Shown here: one piece after another, positions 39,813 through 47,486 of the stretch
Position numbering within the stretch: the first letter of the stretch is position 1
Layout: the number at the start of each line of letters is the position of its first letter
Assembly (NCBI GenBank): GCA_947649615.1
Contig: CANSSG010000003.1
Location: 82,846 to 146,845, forward strand
DNA length: 64,000 nucleotides
DNA from: an uncultured Clostridia bacterium
GTDB taxonomy: Bacteria > Bacillota > Clostridia > Oscillospirales > Oscillospiraceae
Reading direction: 5' to 3'
Translations under genes and position numbers: made by a program
Notes under the pieces: generated by a model
Database searches by the model: none
What the model saw: only the letters and a program-made list of their open reading frames with translations
Told to the model about the DNA's origin: nothing

Positions 39813-40520
39813 ATGGAAGATAAAAAAACCGTTCTCATCGTAGAGGACGAGAAAAGCATTGTAGATATCGTCCGTTTCAACCTGGAAAAGGAGGGCTACG
39901 CGGTCTTGGCCGCCTACGACGGCGAAGCGGGCCTTGCCAAGGCCCGGGAGGCGAACCCGGACCTGATATTGCTGGACGTAATGCTGCCGAAGATGATCGG
40001 CTTTGACGTGTGCAAAGCCCTCCGCGCGGAGGGCAGCAGCGTCCCGGTCATCATCCTCACCGCCCGGGAGGGGGAATCGGACAAGGTGGAGGGCCTGGAA
40101 ATCGGCGCGGACGATTATATCACCAAGCCGTTTTCCATGCGCGAGCTGATGGCCCGCGTAAAGGCGAACATCCGCCGTACGGCCATGCAGCGCACCGCAT
40201 CTGGCAGTGGGAGCGCCGCCGTCACCTACGGCGGCCTGTCCATCGACCTGGAGAGCTATCAAGTCAGCAAGCACGGCGCCCCCGTAGACCTGACCCAGCG
40301 GGAATATGAACTGTTAACCTTCCTGGCAGGCCATCCCGGCAAGGTCTATTCCCGCACGGACTTGATGGAGCAGGTGTGGAATTACGACTATGTAGGCGAC
40401 GACGTACGCACAGTGGACGTCACAGTCCGCCGCCTGCGGGAAAAGATTGAGGACGAGCCAGCGAATCCCTCCCTGATTCTGACCCGCCGCGGCGTGGGCT
40501 ACTATTTTGCAGGCGCATAA
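39813..40520 (+). CDS. OmpR/PhoB-family response regulator, orphan
   Basis: The 235-residue protein has a receiver domain (about 1-120) with the acidic pair in VEDEKS near 11-12, the phospho-acceptor Asp55 in LLDVMLPK, Thr in ILTAREGE, and Lys in YITKPFS near 110, then a winged-helix DNA-binding domain (about 135-235) with REYELLTFLAGHPGKVYSR and VDVTVRRLREKIE. No sensor kinase gene is adjacent: a terminator follows at once and the next gene is on the other strand. Its kinase must be elsewhere. It resembles PhoP/YycF-type regulators. Confidence 0.93.
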   Translation: MEDKKTVLIVEDEKSIVDIVRFNLEKEGYAVLAAYDGEAGLAKAREANPDLILLDVMLPKMIGFDVCKALRAEGSSVPVIILTAREGESDKVEGLEIGADDYITKPFSMRELMARVKANIRRTAMQRTASGSGSAAVTYGGLSIDLESYQVSKHGAPVDLTQREYELLTFLAGHPGKVYSRTDLMEQVWNYDYVGDDVRTVDVTVRRLREKIEDEPANPSLILTRRGVGYYFAGA

Positions 40521-40534
40521 AACCGCATCACGGC

Positions 40535-40570
40535 GCGGCGGCAGGGCCTCCCGGTCCTGCCGCCGCCGTT
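40535..40570. terminator. Bidirectional terminator
   Basis: GCGGCGGCAGG (40535-40545) / CCTGCCGCCGC (40556-40566) then CGTTTTATCC; between the response regulator and the leftward Gfo/Idh gene. Confidence 0.85.
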
Positions 40571-40578
40571 TTATCCTG

Positions 40579-41655
40579 TTATGAAACCGCAAACTTCCTG
40601 GCAATATCCAGGAACAGCTTCACATCCTCCGCCGCGTCAAAGATATCGCATTTCGGCGTATCCCGCTCCACAATGCAGCGGTAAAACTCCTTCACTTCAT
40701 TTGCGAACATATCCCGGTAATCCGGGCCGTAGGTAGAAACCTTCGCCTGTCCCTGCACAAGTTCGCTGACCTCCAGGCGGCTGGGCAGGCTGCGGATGTA
40801 CGGCGAATCGTACCGGAGGTGCATCTTGCGGGTTCCCTGATAGATTTCAATAGATTCGTCAAAATCCACGACCTTCTGGTCATTCATTTCCTCAAACACC
40901 ATATTGAATCCATCATATTCCAAAATCAGCGTAAACTGCATCCCATTAGGCGAGACCACAGCGGTGCGCACCGCCTTTGGCAGGCCGATCAACTCCCTGA
41001 CCGCCGAAAGGATGTGGCAGCCGGAGCCTGCTAGCAGCAGGAACGCCAGGATTTGCGCCCGTCCCGGCTGGTTCCCCAGCAGGCGGATGGCTTCTCCGGC
41101 GGCCGCCTGCTGCATGGCGGCGCGTCCGGCGGGGTCCAGGTCGCCGGCTTTTTTCTCCTGCCAGGTATTTTCCAAATACCAAGGGCCTTCCAAAATCATC
41201 GTCCTGGCCCGGACGTAGGAGATAGGCCGCTCATCCTGGCGCAGCAGTTCCTTCATTTTCAAGAAGGACTCGTTGTACCTGCGGCAGTATCCCACCATGG
41301 CCACCAGCTCAGGATGCTGCTCCTTCACCGCCATCAATTCCTTCGCCTTTTCCACGTCCAGCGTCATAGGTTTTTCGATAAACACATGCTTACCTGCGCG
41401 CAGCGCGGCCTTGGCGTAGTCCGCATGGTCTCCGGCGCACATAATCATAACGGCGTCCACATCCGGGCAGGCAATCAGTTCCATAGCGTCCACAAACGAA
41501 TGCTCCACATGGTATTTGTGCGCAATATAACCGCACAGCTCCCTGGAAACATCCGCCACAGCAGTGATTTTGAATTGCCCCTCCATCCGTTCGAGATTGG
41601 GAAGGTGCAAAATCTGCGCCGCCTGTCCCAGGCCGATCAAGCCTAACCTTACCAT
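40579..41655 (-). CDS. Gfo/Idh/MocA family oxidoreductase
   Basis: A 358-residue NAD(P)-dependent dehydrogenase of the glucose-fructose/inositol dehydrogenase family. The Rossmann part has GLIGLGQAAQ at residue 5, the substrate-binding EKPMTLD with the catalytic-type Lys near 96, and a late GCHIL histidine near 214. Members oxidise polyols or sugars such as myo-inositol, so a polyol substrate is likely. It is 63 bases downstream of glpP on the same strand and therefore expressed under the same attenuated promoter. It could supply the dehydrogenase step for an inositol-like moiety released by the divergent operon. Confidence 0.88.
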   Translation of the reverse strand: MVRLGLIGLGQAAQILHLPNLERMEGQFKITAVADVSRELCGYIAHKYHVEHSFVDAMELIACPDVDAVMIMCAGDHADYAKAALRAGKHVFIEKPMTLDVEKAKELMAVKEQHPELVAMVGYCRRYNESFLKMKELLRQDERPISYVRARTMILEGPWYLENTWQEKKAGDLDPAGRAAMQQAAAGEAIRLLGNQPGRAQILAFLLLAGSGCHILSAVRELIGLPKAVRTAVVSPNGMQFTLILEYDGFNMVFEEMNDQKVVDFDESIEIYQGTRKMHLRYDSPYIRSLPSRLEVSELVQGQAKVSTYGPDYRDMFANEVKEFYRCIVERDTPKCDIFDAAEDVKLFLDIARKFAVS

Positions 41656-41718
41656 AGCAGTTCCTCCTCAAAAAATTACAATCACCCCTGGGGGCGTTTG
41701 TTCCGGTCACATCTGCCT

Positions 41719-42285
41719 TCAAGCGTTCCACAGCGTCTCCTTGGAAGTGGATACGCCGATAGCACCCGCCGAAAGTGCAGCCATCACGTCTTTTTTATCC
41801 TCAATCAGCCCGCCGACGATCAGCGGGAGGTGCGTTGCGTCCCATGCGCTGCGGATTACCTTGGGGATCACCCCGGGCAGCAGTTCAATCACGTCCGCCA
41901 TATCGGCGGGCTTCAGCCGGAACAGGCTGTCCAGCGCCATGGAATCAATGATAAAAATCCGCAGGATGGCAAAAAGGCCTATGCTTTTGGCCCGCCGGAT
42001 CAGATTAGGCCGTGTGCTGATAATGCCGTCGGCATGCGCGCACTGCTGCATATAGTCCGCTACGATTTCCTTCTGGCTCAGGCCGGAAATCAGGTCTGCA
42101 TGGACAATGGCAAATTTCCCGGCCGCCTGTACCATCTGGACCAGCTTACCCAAGCTGCAAATATCTCCGAACAATAGAACGATGATCTCACAAGGCGAAG
42201 CAAGACAGGCGTCAAGCTGCGTTTCATCCTTAGCCGCCGCGATAACAGGGTTTCGCTCCAAGGCTTTGATGATCGTATGCTTCAT
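41719..42285 (-). CDS. glpP: Glycerol-3-phosphate-responsive antiterminator
   Basis: GlpP binds leader mRNA of glp genes together with glycerol 3-phosphate and prevents early termination. The 188-residue TIM-barrel-like protein shows the family features: NPVIAAAKDETQLDACLAS near residue 12, VLLFGDICSLGKLV near 36, VHADLISGLSQKE near 60, GIISTRPNLIRRAKSIGLFAILRIFIIDS near 86, ELLPGVIPKVI near 133, and PLIVGGLI. Its own gene is preceded by a promoter and an intrinsic terminator (42391-42449), suggesting autoregulation, and the divergent ABC operon has the same arrangement. Confidence 0.93.
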   Translation of the reverse strand: MKHTIIKALERNPVIAAAKDETQLDACLASPCEIIVLLFGDICSLGKLVQMVQAAGKFAIVHADLISGLSQKEIVADYMQQCAHADGIISTRPNLIRRAKSIGLFAILRIFIIDSMALDSLFRLKPADMADVIELLPGVIPKVIRSAWDATHLPLIVGGLIEDKKDVMAALSAGAIGVSTSKETLWNA

Positions 42286-42390
42286 AACTCGTTCTCCTTC
42301 CTATCATACCCTCTGGTTGACGGGTGTTTTGACATGTTTCAAGCATGCCCTGTACCGGGCGCCGACCAGGCGGGGACCTGCTCATAGGTA

Positions 42391-42449
42391 TAAAAAAACA
42401 TGAGTTATGAAAGTGGCACATTTCAACGTGCCGCCTTTGCATAACTCAT
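42391..42449 (-). terminator. Leader terminator (attenuator) upstream of glpP
   Basis: Minus strand: outer arms ATGAGTTATG / CATAACTCAT (42440-42449 with 42400-42409), inner GGCAC / GTGCC stem, then a run of seven T (42398-42392). It lies about 30 bases after the expected transcription start and 106 bases before glpP, so most transcripts should stop unless an antiterminator acts. Confidence 0.8.
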
Positions 42450-42484
42450 TTCCACTCTCTGCAACAGTATTTACTTTACGTCTG

Positions 42485-42513
42485 ATAATATACGTTTTCC
42501 TGCAAAAAGTCAA
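42485..42513 (-). promoter_or_regulatory. Promoter of glpP operon
   Basis: Minus strand TTGACT (42508-42513), 17-base spacer, TATTAT (42485-42490). Confidence 0.75.
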
Positions 42514-42678
42514 CTATCTTTTTCCATAAGCGCCATTTATCATGCCGGCATTCTGGCTGCCGCCGGCGTCCAGTACGCGCCAGCAGGCCGGCAAAGGTGC
42601 CTCGTTGGCAGATATGCTAAAGCCGCCTTCCGTTTTCCGTCACAATGTACAAACCCAAAACTTTTACAGCCCGATCTA

Positions 42679-42707
42679 TTGACACAACCTTCACAAAGGC
42701 GTATAAT
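42679..42707 (+). promoter_or_regulatory. Promoter of the ABC/glp catabolic operon
   Basis: TTGACA (42679-42684), 17-base spacer, TATAAT (42702-42707): a perfect consensus sigma-A promoter. Confidence 0.9.
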
Positions 42708-42737
42708 GACGAAGATAATACAGATGGCTAGAGTAAG

Positions 42738-42788
42738 AAATGCCAGAACAGATGAGCAATCATCCGTTCTGGCATTTTGCTTTTTTTC
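42738..42788 (+). terminator. Leader terminator (attenuator) of the ABC operon
   Basis: AAATGCCAGAAC (42738-42749) / GTTCTGGCATTT (42766-42777), extended by GATGA/TCATC, then GCTTTTTTTC. It starts about 25 bases after the expected transcription start and 81 bases before the first gene. An AGAGT..GAAATG sequence just before and into the 5' arm is shared with the glpP leader and may be the GlpP contact. Confidence 0.85.
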
Positions 42789-42869
42789 AGCGGCCAAACC
42801 CGGATATTCTGGCGTCCCCGGCGCCAAAAGGCGGGGCGTCAATATCAAATATACTTAGGAGGACTTGAA

Positions 42870-44093
42870 ATGAAACGGAGAAACTTAGCAGCCCTGGCAA
42901 TGGCCCTCGTCATGCTCTGCACCCTTCTCTCCGGCTGCGGAGGGAAAAACGGCAGCGCCGGCAAACCGGACGCTGCCGGTAAAACCGATTCCCCTGCCAG
43001 CGCCGCCCCTGCGGAAGCCAAGGATTTGGCGGGCCTGATGGATGTTTCCTGGGAGGAGATTTATGCGCAGGCCAAGGCGGAAGGTTCCGTAACCTTCTTC
43101 GTCTGGCACGACGAGGCATGTTACACGGAAATCGCCAAAGCCTTTGAGGCCGCATACCCCGGCGTTGCATTTGACCTGGTGGTTTCCGACGCATCCGCCG
43201 CCGTTGACAAGATGGTGGCGGAATCATCCCAAGCGGCCGGCTCCTTTGACGTAACGGTTGTCAACTCCCCCCAGACGCTTCTGGAAGCCAATGTCTTCTA
43301 TGGGCCTATTGTAGACAAGCTGGAAAACGCCGCCAACCTGGACCAAGCGCTGTGCCATGCCCAGGAGGGTTATATTCACAACGGGTACCTGGCGCCCCTC
43401 TACCGCAACCAGGGCGGCCTGCTGTATAACCCCAGGAACGTATCCAACCCGCCCGAGACCTGGGAGGAGCTGGAGCAGTGGATTGACGAAAATCCCCAGA
43501 AATTCGGCGTCTGCCACCCGCTGCAAGGCGGCTCCGGCGGCGTATTCCTCCTGGCTGCGCTGGACAACCTCTGCGGCGGCCTGGAGAAATACGACGGGGA
43601 CATTGAGGCGGACGAATCCAAAATGGAAAACTGGGAAACCCTGTGGCAATGGCTGCGTGACCGGATGGATAAAATCACCATCACATCATCCAACAACGAC
43701 TCCCTGTCCCGCCTGAACCAGGGCGAGCTGGATCTGGTCGCCGCGTGGGACGATGGGACGTACACCGCCATCAGCAACGGCGAGTTATTCAAGGACGCGG
43801 CGTTCTATGTCCCTGAGTTCGGCATGCCCGGCGGCGGCGACACCATTGGAATCCCCAAAAACGCCAAGCATCCGGCAGCGGCGCTGCTGCTGGCCAACTA
43901 CCTGACCTCCGATGAAGCGCAGGCGTTGATTAACGATTTCCAGCATGCCTATCCTGGCCGCGTGGACATTGCGGTAGAGGACACGGTCATTCCTGTAGAA
44001 GATTTTGAAAACCGCACCAATTGGACGCCATACTGCTACAAGCGCGCCTATTCCCTGGGCTTTGTCAGCGAGGTCCTGGAAAAAGCTTCCTGA
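42870..44093 (+). CDS. ABC transporter substrate-binding lipoprotein
   Basis: A 407-residue extracellular solute-binding protein (family 1 / YnjB-like). The signal peptide (residues 1-22) ends in LLSGC, so Cys23 is lipidated. The mature protein has the two-lobed fold with FFVWHDEACYTEIAKAFEAAYPGV near 80, NQGGLLYNPRNV near 182 and a GGGDTIGIPKNAKHPAAALLLANYL hinge region near 322. It is the first gene of the operon and should capture the transported compound, which I infer to be a glycerophospho-compound. AGGAGG precedes ATG 42870. Confidence 0.9.
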   Translation: MKRRNLAALAMALVMLCTLLSGCGGKNGSAGKPDAAGKTDSPASAAPAEAKDLAGLMDVSWEEIYAQAKAEGSVTFFVWHDEACYTEIAKAFEAAYPGVAFDLVVSDASAAVDKMVAESSQAAGSFDVTVVNSPQTLLEANVFYGPIVDKLENAANLDQALCHAQEGYIHNGYLAPLYRNQGGLLYNPRNVSNPPETWEELEQWIDENPQKFGVCHPLQGGSGGVFLLAALDNLCGGLEKYDGDIEADESKMENWETLWQWLRDRMDKITITSSNNDSLSRLNQGELDLVAAWDDGTYTAISNGELFKDAAFYVPEFGMPGGGDTIGIPKNAKHPAAALLLANYLTSDEAQALINDFQHAYPGRVDIAVEDTVIPVEDFENRTNWTPYCYKRAYSLGFVSEVLEKAS

Positions 44094-44126
44094 TCGAGGC
44101 GCCGTTCCACATCTTGCCGAGCTGTA

Positions 44127-44176
44127 GGGAGAGCTTTCCGCCGCAGCGGGATGCCGCTGGGCCGGGAAGCTCTCCC
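44127..44176 (+). repeat. Intercistronic hairpin after the binding-protein gene
   Basis: GGGAGAGCTTTCC (44127-44139) pairs with GGGAAGCTCTCCC (44164-44176) with one mismatch, and an inner GC stem. No T-tract follows, so it is more likely an mRNA stabiliser that raises the level of the binding protein over the transporter subunits. Confidence 0.6.
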
Positions 44177-44201
44177 AAACCCGAATAAAGGAGTTTTCAA
44201 C

Positions 44202-45269
44202 ATGTCTGTTAGTTTAACTGTATCCGATCTCAAAATGGCCTACGGAGATTTTCAAGCGTTGAAGGGGGTCAGCTTCCACATTGAACCAGGCCAGTTTGTC
44301 ACGCTGCTCGGTCCCTCCGGGTGCGGCAAAACCACGCTTCTCCGCTGCATCGCGGGTTTTCTGGAGCCGCAGTCCGGTGAAATCCGCTTTGGCGATAAAC
44401 GCATGAACGACGTGCCGCCCCACAAGCGCAATACGGCCATGTGCTTCCAGTCCTACGCCCTGTTCCCCCACAAGACGATTTATGAAAACATCCGCTTCGG
44501 CCTGCGCATGCACAAGGTACCGGCTGCGGAGCACGACGCGCTGATTCAGAAGGCTATGGACATGGTAGGCCTGACCGGCCTGGGCGGGCGGAAGCCCTAT
44601 GCGTTATCCGGCGGCCAGCAGCAGCGCGTAGCATTGGCGCGCTGCGTCGTGGTCCGCCCCGACCTGCTGCTGTTTGACGAACCTTTATCCAACCTGGACG
44701 CGAAGCTGCGGGAAAAGGTCCGCGTAGAGATTCGGGAGCTGCAAAAGGAGCTGGGCGTAACCGCCATTTACGTCACCCACGACCAGGCGGAGGCCCTGGC
44801 CATTTCCGACGTCATCATCGCGATGAACCACGGCGTCATTGAGCAGATTGCCTCGCCCCGCACCATATACGACAAGTCCGCCAACCGTTTCGTAGCGGAC
44901 TTTATTGGAACGGCGAACCTGCTGCACTGCAAATATGCCGGCCGGGACGCCTGCAATCTGACGCTTGATACAGACATTGGCGGTTTTACAGTGACGGACG
45001 ACGGCTACGACCGGCTGGATGACATTTCTGTCTCCTGGCGGCCCGAGGACATGACGCCCCTGCCGGAGGGCGGGGAGATCCCCCAAGGCTGCAACGTAAT
45101 TTCCGGCATGGTGCGCAACTCCGTCTACATGGGGGACCGCCTGGATATTTTTATGCACAGCGGGGACCACGTTTTCCGGGCCAGCGTTGCCCGGGATTAT
45201 GACATTCCCGAAGGCTCCCCCATCCGTTTCGCGGTACCCTACGGGAAAACGCGGATTGTGCAGGGGTGA
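44202..45269 (+). CDS. ABC transporter ATP-binding protein (PotA/UgpC-like)
   Basis: The 355-residue ATPase powers the importer. Walker A GPSGCGKTT is near residue 40, the Q-loop CFQSYALFPHKT near 85, the signature LSGGQQQRVALAR near 138, Walker B DLLLFDEPLSNLDAK near 158, and the H-loop YVTHDQAEA near 194. A C-terminal TOBE-type domain (about 240-355) matches importers for polyamines, iron and glycerol phosphate. ATG 44202 has AAAGGAG. It ends overlapping a GTG just before the first permease. Confidence 0.92.
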   Translation: MSVSLTVSDLKMAYGDFQALKGVSFHIEPGQFVTLLGPSGCGKTTLLRCIAGFLEPQSGEIRFGDKRMNDVPPHKRNTAMCFQSYALFPHKTIYENIRFGLRMHKVPAAEHDALIQKAMDMVGLTGLGGRKPYALSGGQQQRVALARCVVVRPDLLLFDEPLSNLDAKLREKVRVEIRELQKELGVTAIYVTHDQAEALAISDVIIAMNHGVIEQIASPRTIYDKSANRFVADFIGTANLLHCKYAGRDACNLTLDTDIGGFTVTDDGYDRLDDISVSWRPEDMTPLPEGGEIPQGCNVISGMVRNSVYMGDRLDIFMHSGDHVFRASVARDYDIPEGSPIRFAVPYGKTRIVQG

Positions 45270-45277
45270 GGTGGGCG

Positions 45278-46135
45278 ATGAAAAAGAAAAAGCGTTTTGA
45301 GTGGGGCTATCTGCTGCTCCTGCCGGGGCTGGGCTATATTGGCTTTTTCGTCGTGATGTCGGCGGGCATCATGATTGCGCAGAGCTTCGGCATGTATAAC
45401 GCCATCACCGGCGAAACGGCCTTCACCCTGGAAGGCTGGCAGGGCGTATTCAGCAAAAGCTTTGTGGACGCCCTGGGGTTCACCCTTCGCACCAGCGTCC
45501 TGTCCGCCCTCATCAGCATAGCGGTTACATACCCCCTGGCCCTTCTCCTCCAAAAGTCGAAGGCCCGGAAGTGGCTGCTGCCGCTGATTAAGATTCCGTA
45601 CTTTGTCCCCGGGCTGGTCGGGTCTTTCCTGATTGTCAACCTGATTGACTACCACGGCCTGCTCAACGAGGTCCTCATGCTGCTCCACATCATCAGCGAG
45701 CCGCTGCGCCTGCGCAACGACGCCAACGGCATTGCGGTCATCGCAATCCATGTCTGGAAGAACGTACCCTTTATGATGATAATTATGTTCTCCGCCATTG
45801 AGGGCATCCGCCAGGATGTCAAGGACTGTGCGCGAAACCTGGGCGCGAATTCCCTTCAGGTTTTGTGGCACATCACGATTCCCCTGACCGTATCTTCCGC
45901 CCTGGTCTCGGTGATTCTCACCTTTATCCGCACCTTCAACGACTACGCGATTTCCAGCACGGCGGGGCCGATGCACCCCATGTCCCTGGCAAATCTGATG
46001 AAGACCACCGCCTACTCCTACAACGACTGGATCACGGCGGGCTGCATCGGCGTACTGATGACCATTGTGACGGTAATATTCATGGTTCTGTATACGGTTT
46101 TAGGCAAATACCTGCAAAACGGCGGCGGAAAGTGA
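45278..46135 (+). CDS. ABC transporter permease (PotB-like)
   Basis: A 285-residue protein with six predicted membrane helices (near residues 10-35, 65-90, 105-125, 150-170, 200-220, 250-275). The cytosolic EAA-type loop DVKDCARNLGANSLQVLWHITIP lies near residue 187 and contacts the ATPase. I chose ATG 45278 behind GAGGTGG; a GTG at 45266 overlapping the ATPase stop would add four residues. It pairs with the next permease to form the membrane channel. Confidence 0.9.
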   Translation: MKKKKRFEWGYLLLLPGLGYIGFFVVMSAGIMIAQSFGMYNAITGETAFTLEGWQGVFSKSFVDALGFTLRTSVLSALISIAVTYPLALLLQKSKARKWLLPLIKIPYFVPGLVGSFLIVNLIDYHGLLNEVLMLLHIISEPLRLRNDANGIAVIAIHVWKNVPFMMIIMFSAIEGIRQDVKDCARNLGANSLQVLWHITIPLTVSSALVSVILTFIRTFNDYAISSTAGPMHPMSLANLMKTTAYSYNDWITAGCIGVLMTIVTVIFMVLYTVLGKYLQNGGGK

Positions 46136-46142
46136 GGCGTAT

Positions 46143-47003
46143 ATGAAAAACAAGCAAGCGGCCAAAAGCCGCCGCTCCCTGACCAAAAAGCTGCTGGCGT
46201 TTCTCATCCCGGCCTGTATCGGCCTGATTTTCCTGGCCTGGATCGTCGTCCCCATGGGGATGGCGGTGCTCTGGTCGCTGGTCAATCCGGACTACCCGTG
46301 GTCGTATCCGCAGATGTTCCCTTCCAACCTCTCTTTATATCACTGGGACCACGTATTCCGCTATACGGACATTCTCGGCGCCATAAAAAACAGCCTGATC
46401 GTCGCCGCCATGACCACCATTGGCTGCTCCGTGCTGGCGTTGCCCACGGCCTACGCCATCGGCCGGAGGAAGCTAATCGGCGGAGAAGCCTTCAAAATCG
46501 CCATGCTGCTGCCCATGGCGATGCCCGGCATGGCGATGGCCATTTTCCTGGGCCGCCTGTTCGCCCAGTGGGGGCTGTCCAACTCCTACACCGGCGTAGC
46601 AATGGCCCATATACTCTGCACCATGCCCCTGATGCTCCGTATCCTGACGGTAAGCTTCGAATCCGTACCCCAGGACATCGTAGATGCCGCGTCCAACCTG
46701 GGCGCGTCCCCCTGGGCCAGGTTCAAGGAAGTTTACGTCCCCATGATTATTCCCGGCCTGATTGCGGGATGCATCTTTACGTTCATCGGCAGCATGGAGG
46801 AATTCAACCTGAGTTTCATCATCGGCGCACCGGCCATCCAGACCGTGCCAACCATCCTCTACTCCTACCTGGGCTATAATTTCCTGCGCACCAACGCCTC
46901 GGTCGTAACCCTGGTGATGATGGTTCCCAATATCATCGTTTTGATGGTAACGGAGCGGTTTATCAAAACGGAGTACCTGGGCGCGGCGCTTGGAAAAATG
47001 TAG
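46143..47003 (+). CDS. ABC transporter permease (PotC-like)
   Basis: The second permease, 286 residues, also with six helices and a cytosolic EAA-type loop, VPQDIVDAASNLGASPWARFKEVYVP, near residue 177. It starts seven bases after the first permease. The order binding protein, ATPase, permease, permease is that of the polyamine/iron/YnjBCD group. The chain ends in a helix and a short positive tail. Substrate is inferred only from the neighbouring catabolic genes. Confidence 0.9.
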   Translation: MKNKQAAKSRRSLTKKLLAFLIPACIGLIFLAWIVVPMGMAVLWSLVNPDYPWSYPQMFPSNLSLYHWDHVFRYTDILGAIKNSLIVAAMTTIGCSVLALPTAYAIGRRKLIGGEAFKIAMLLPMAMPGMAMAIFLGRLFAQWGLSNSYTGVAMAHILCTMPLMLRILTVSFESVPQDIVDAASNLGASPWARFKEVYVPMIIPGLIAGCIFTFIGSMEEFNLSFIIGAPAIQTVPTILYSYLGYNFLRTNASVVTLVMMVPNIIVLMVTERFIKTEYLGAALGKM

Positions 47004-47015
47004 CGGAGGCACGGC

Positions 47016-47486
47016 ATGAACGAACAAATATTATTTACACTGGACCGGCCCTTCCGGCCGGCAGAGCAGAATCAGACCTATTTTTTCCCCATCATGGTTC
47101 CGGCCCGCTGTGAAAAGCTCACCATCGACTTTTCCTATGACCCAAAGCAGCTTGCAGACGGGGAAGTTTTCCGGAACATGCTGGCGGCGTGTCTCAGCAA
47201 ATACATGCCCCCGCCCTACAGCCAGGAGTTGGAAGGGCTGCCGGTGGAGAAAATCCCGCTGGTCAACCTTCTGACGGTTTCATTGGACGCATCCGATAGG
47301 CGGTACATAGGCTGCGCCCACCGGCACCCGCCGCGCCAGCGCCATGAAATCAGCGCCGGCTCTGCCAGCCGCGGATTCCGCCCCACAGAAATCCAGGAAG
47401 GGACCTGGCGCCTGGGCCTGCAATGCCACGCCATCGTCACGGACCCGGTTCAGGTCAACATCTGCGTAAAGGGGGTATTCCAGTGA
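47016..47486 (+). CDS. Small beta-rich protein, probable separate N-terminal domain of CehA-type PHP hydrolases
   Basis: A 156-residue protein with no signal peptide. It begins FTLDRPFRPAEQNQTYFFPIMVPARCEKLTIDFSY and later has the run ISAGSASRGFRPTEIQEGTWRLGLQCH, then a beta-strand end. From memory this resembles the beta-sandwich domain found at the N-terminus of many CehA/McbA-type PHP metallohydrolases (frGwSGgaR...pGpi.pGtW pattern). Here it is its own gene, overlapping the catalytic PHP gene by GTGA, so the two products probably form a complex. Identity is an inference. Confidence 0.6.
   Translation: MNEQILFTLDRPFRPAEQNQTYFFPIMVPARCEKLTIDFSYDPKQLADGEVFRNMLAACLSKYMPPPYSQELEGLPVEKIPLVNLLTVSLDASDRRYIGCAHRHPPRQRHEISAGSASRGFRPTEIQEGTWRLGLQCHAIVTDPVQVNICVKGVFQ

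Larger units (their letters stand above)
42286..42869. other. 584-base divergent control region
   Basis: Holds both glp promoters and both leader terminators described in the next entries. Between them (42514-42678) I see nothing coding; two-thirds is moderately AT-rich. Confidence 0.7.
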
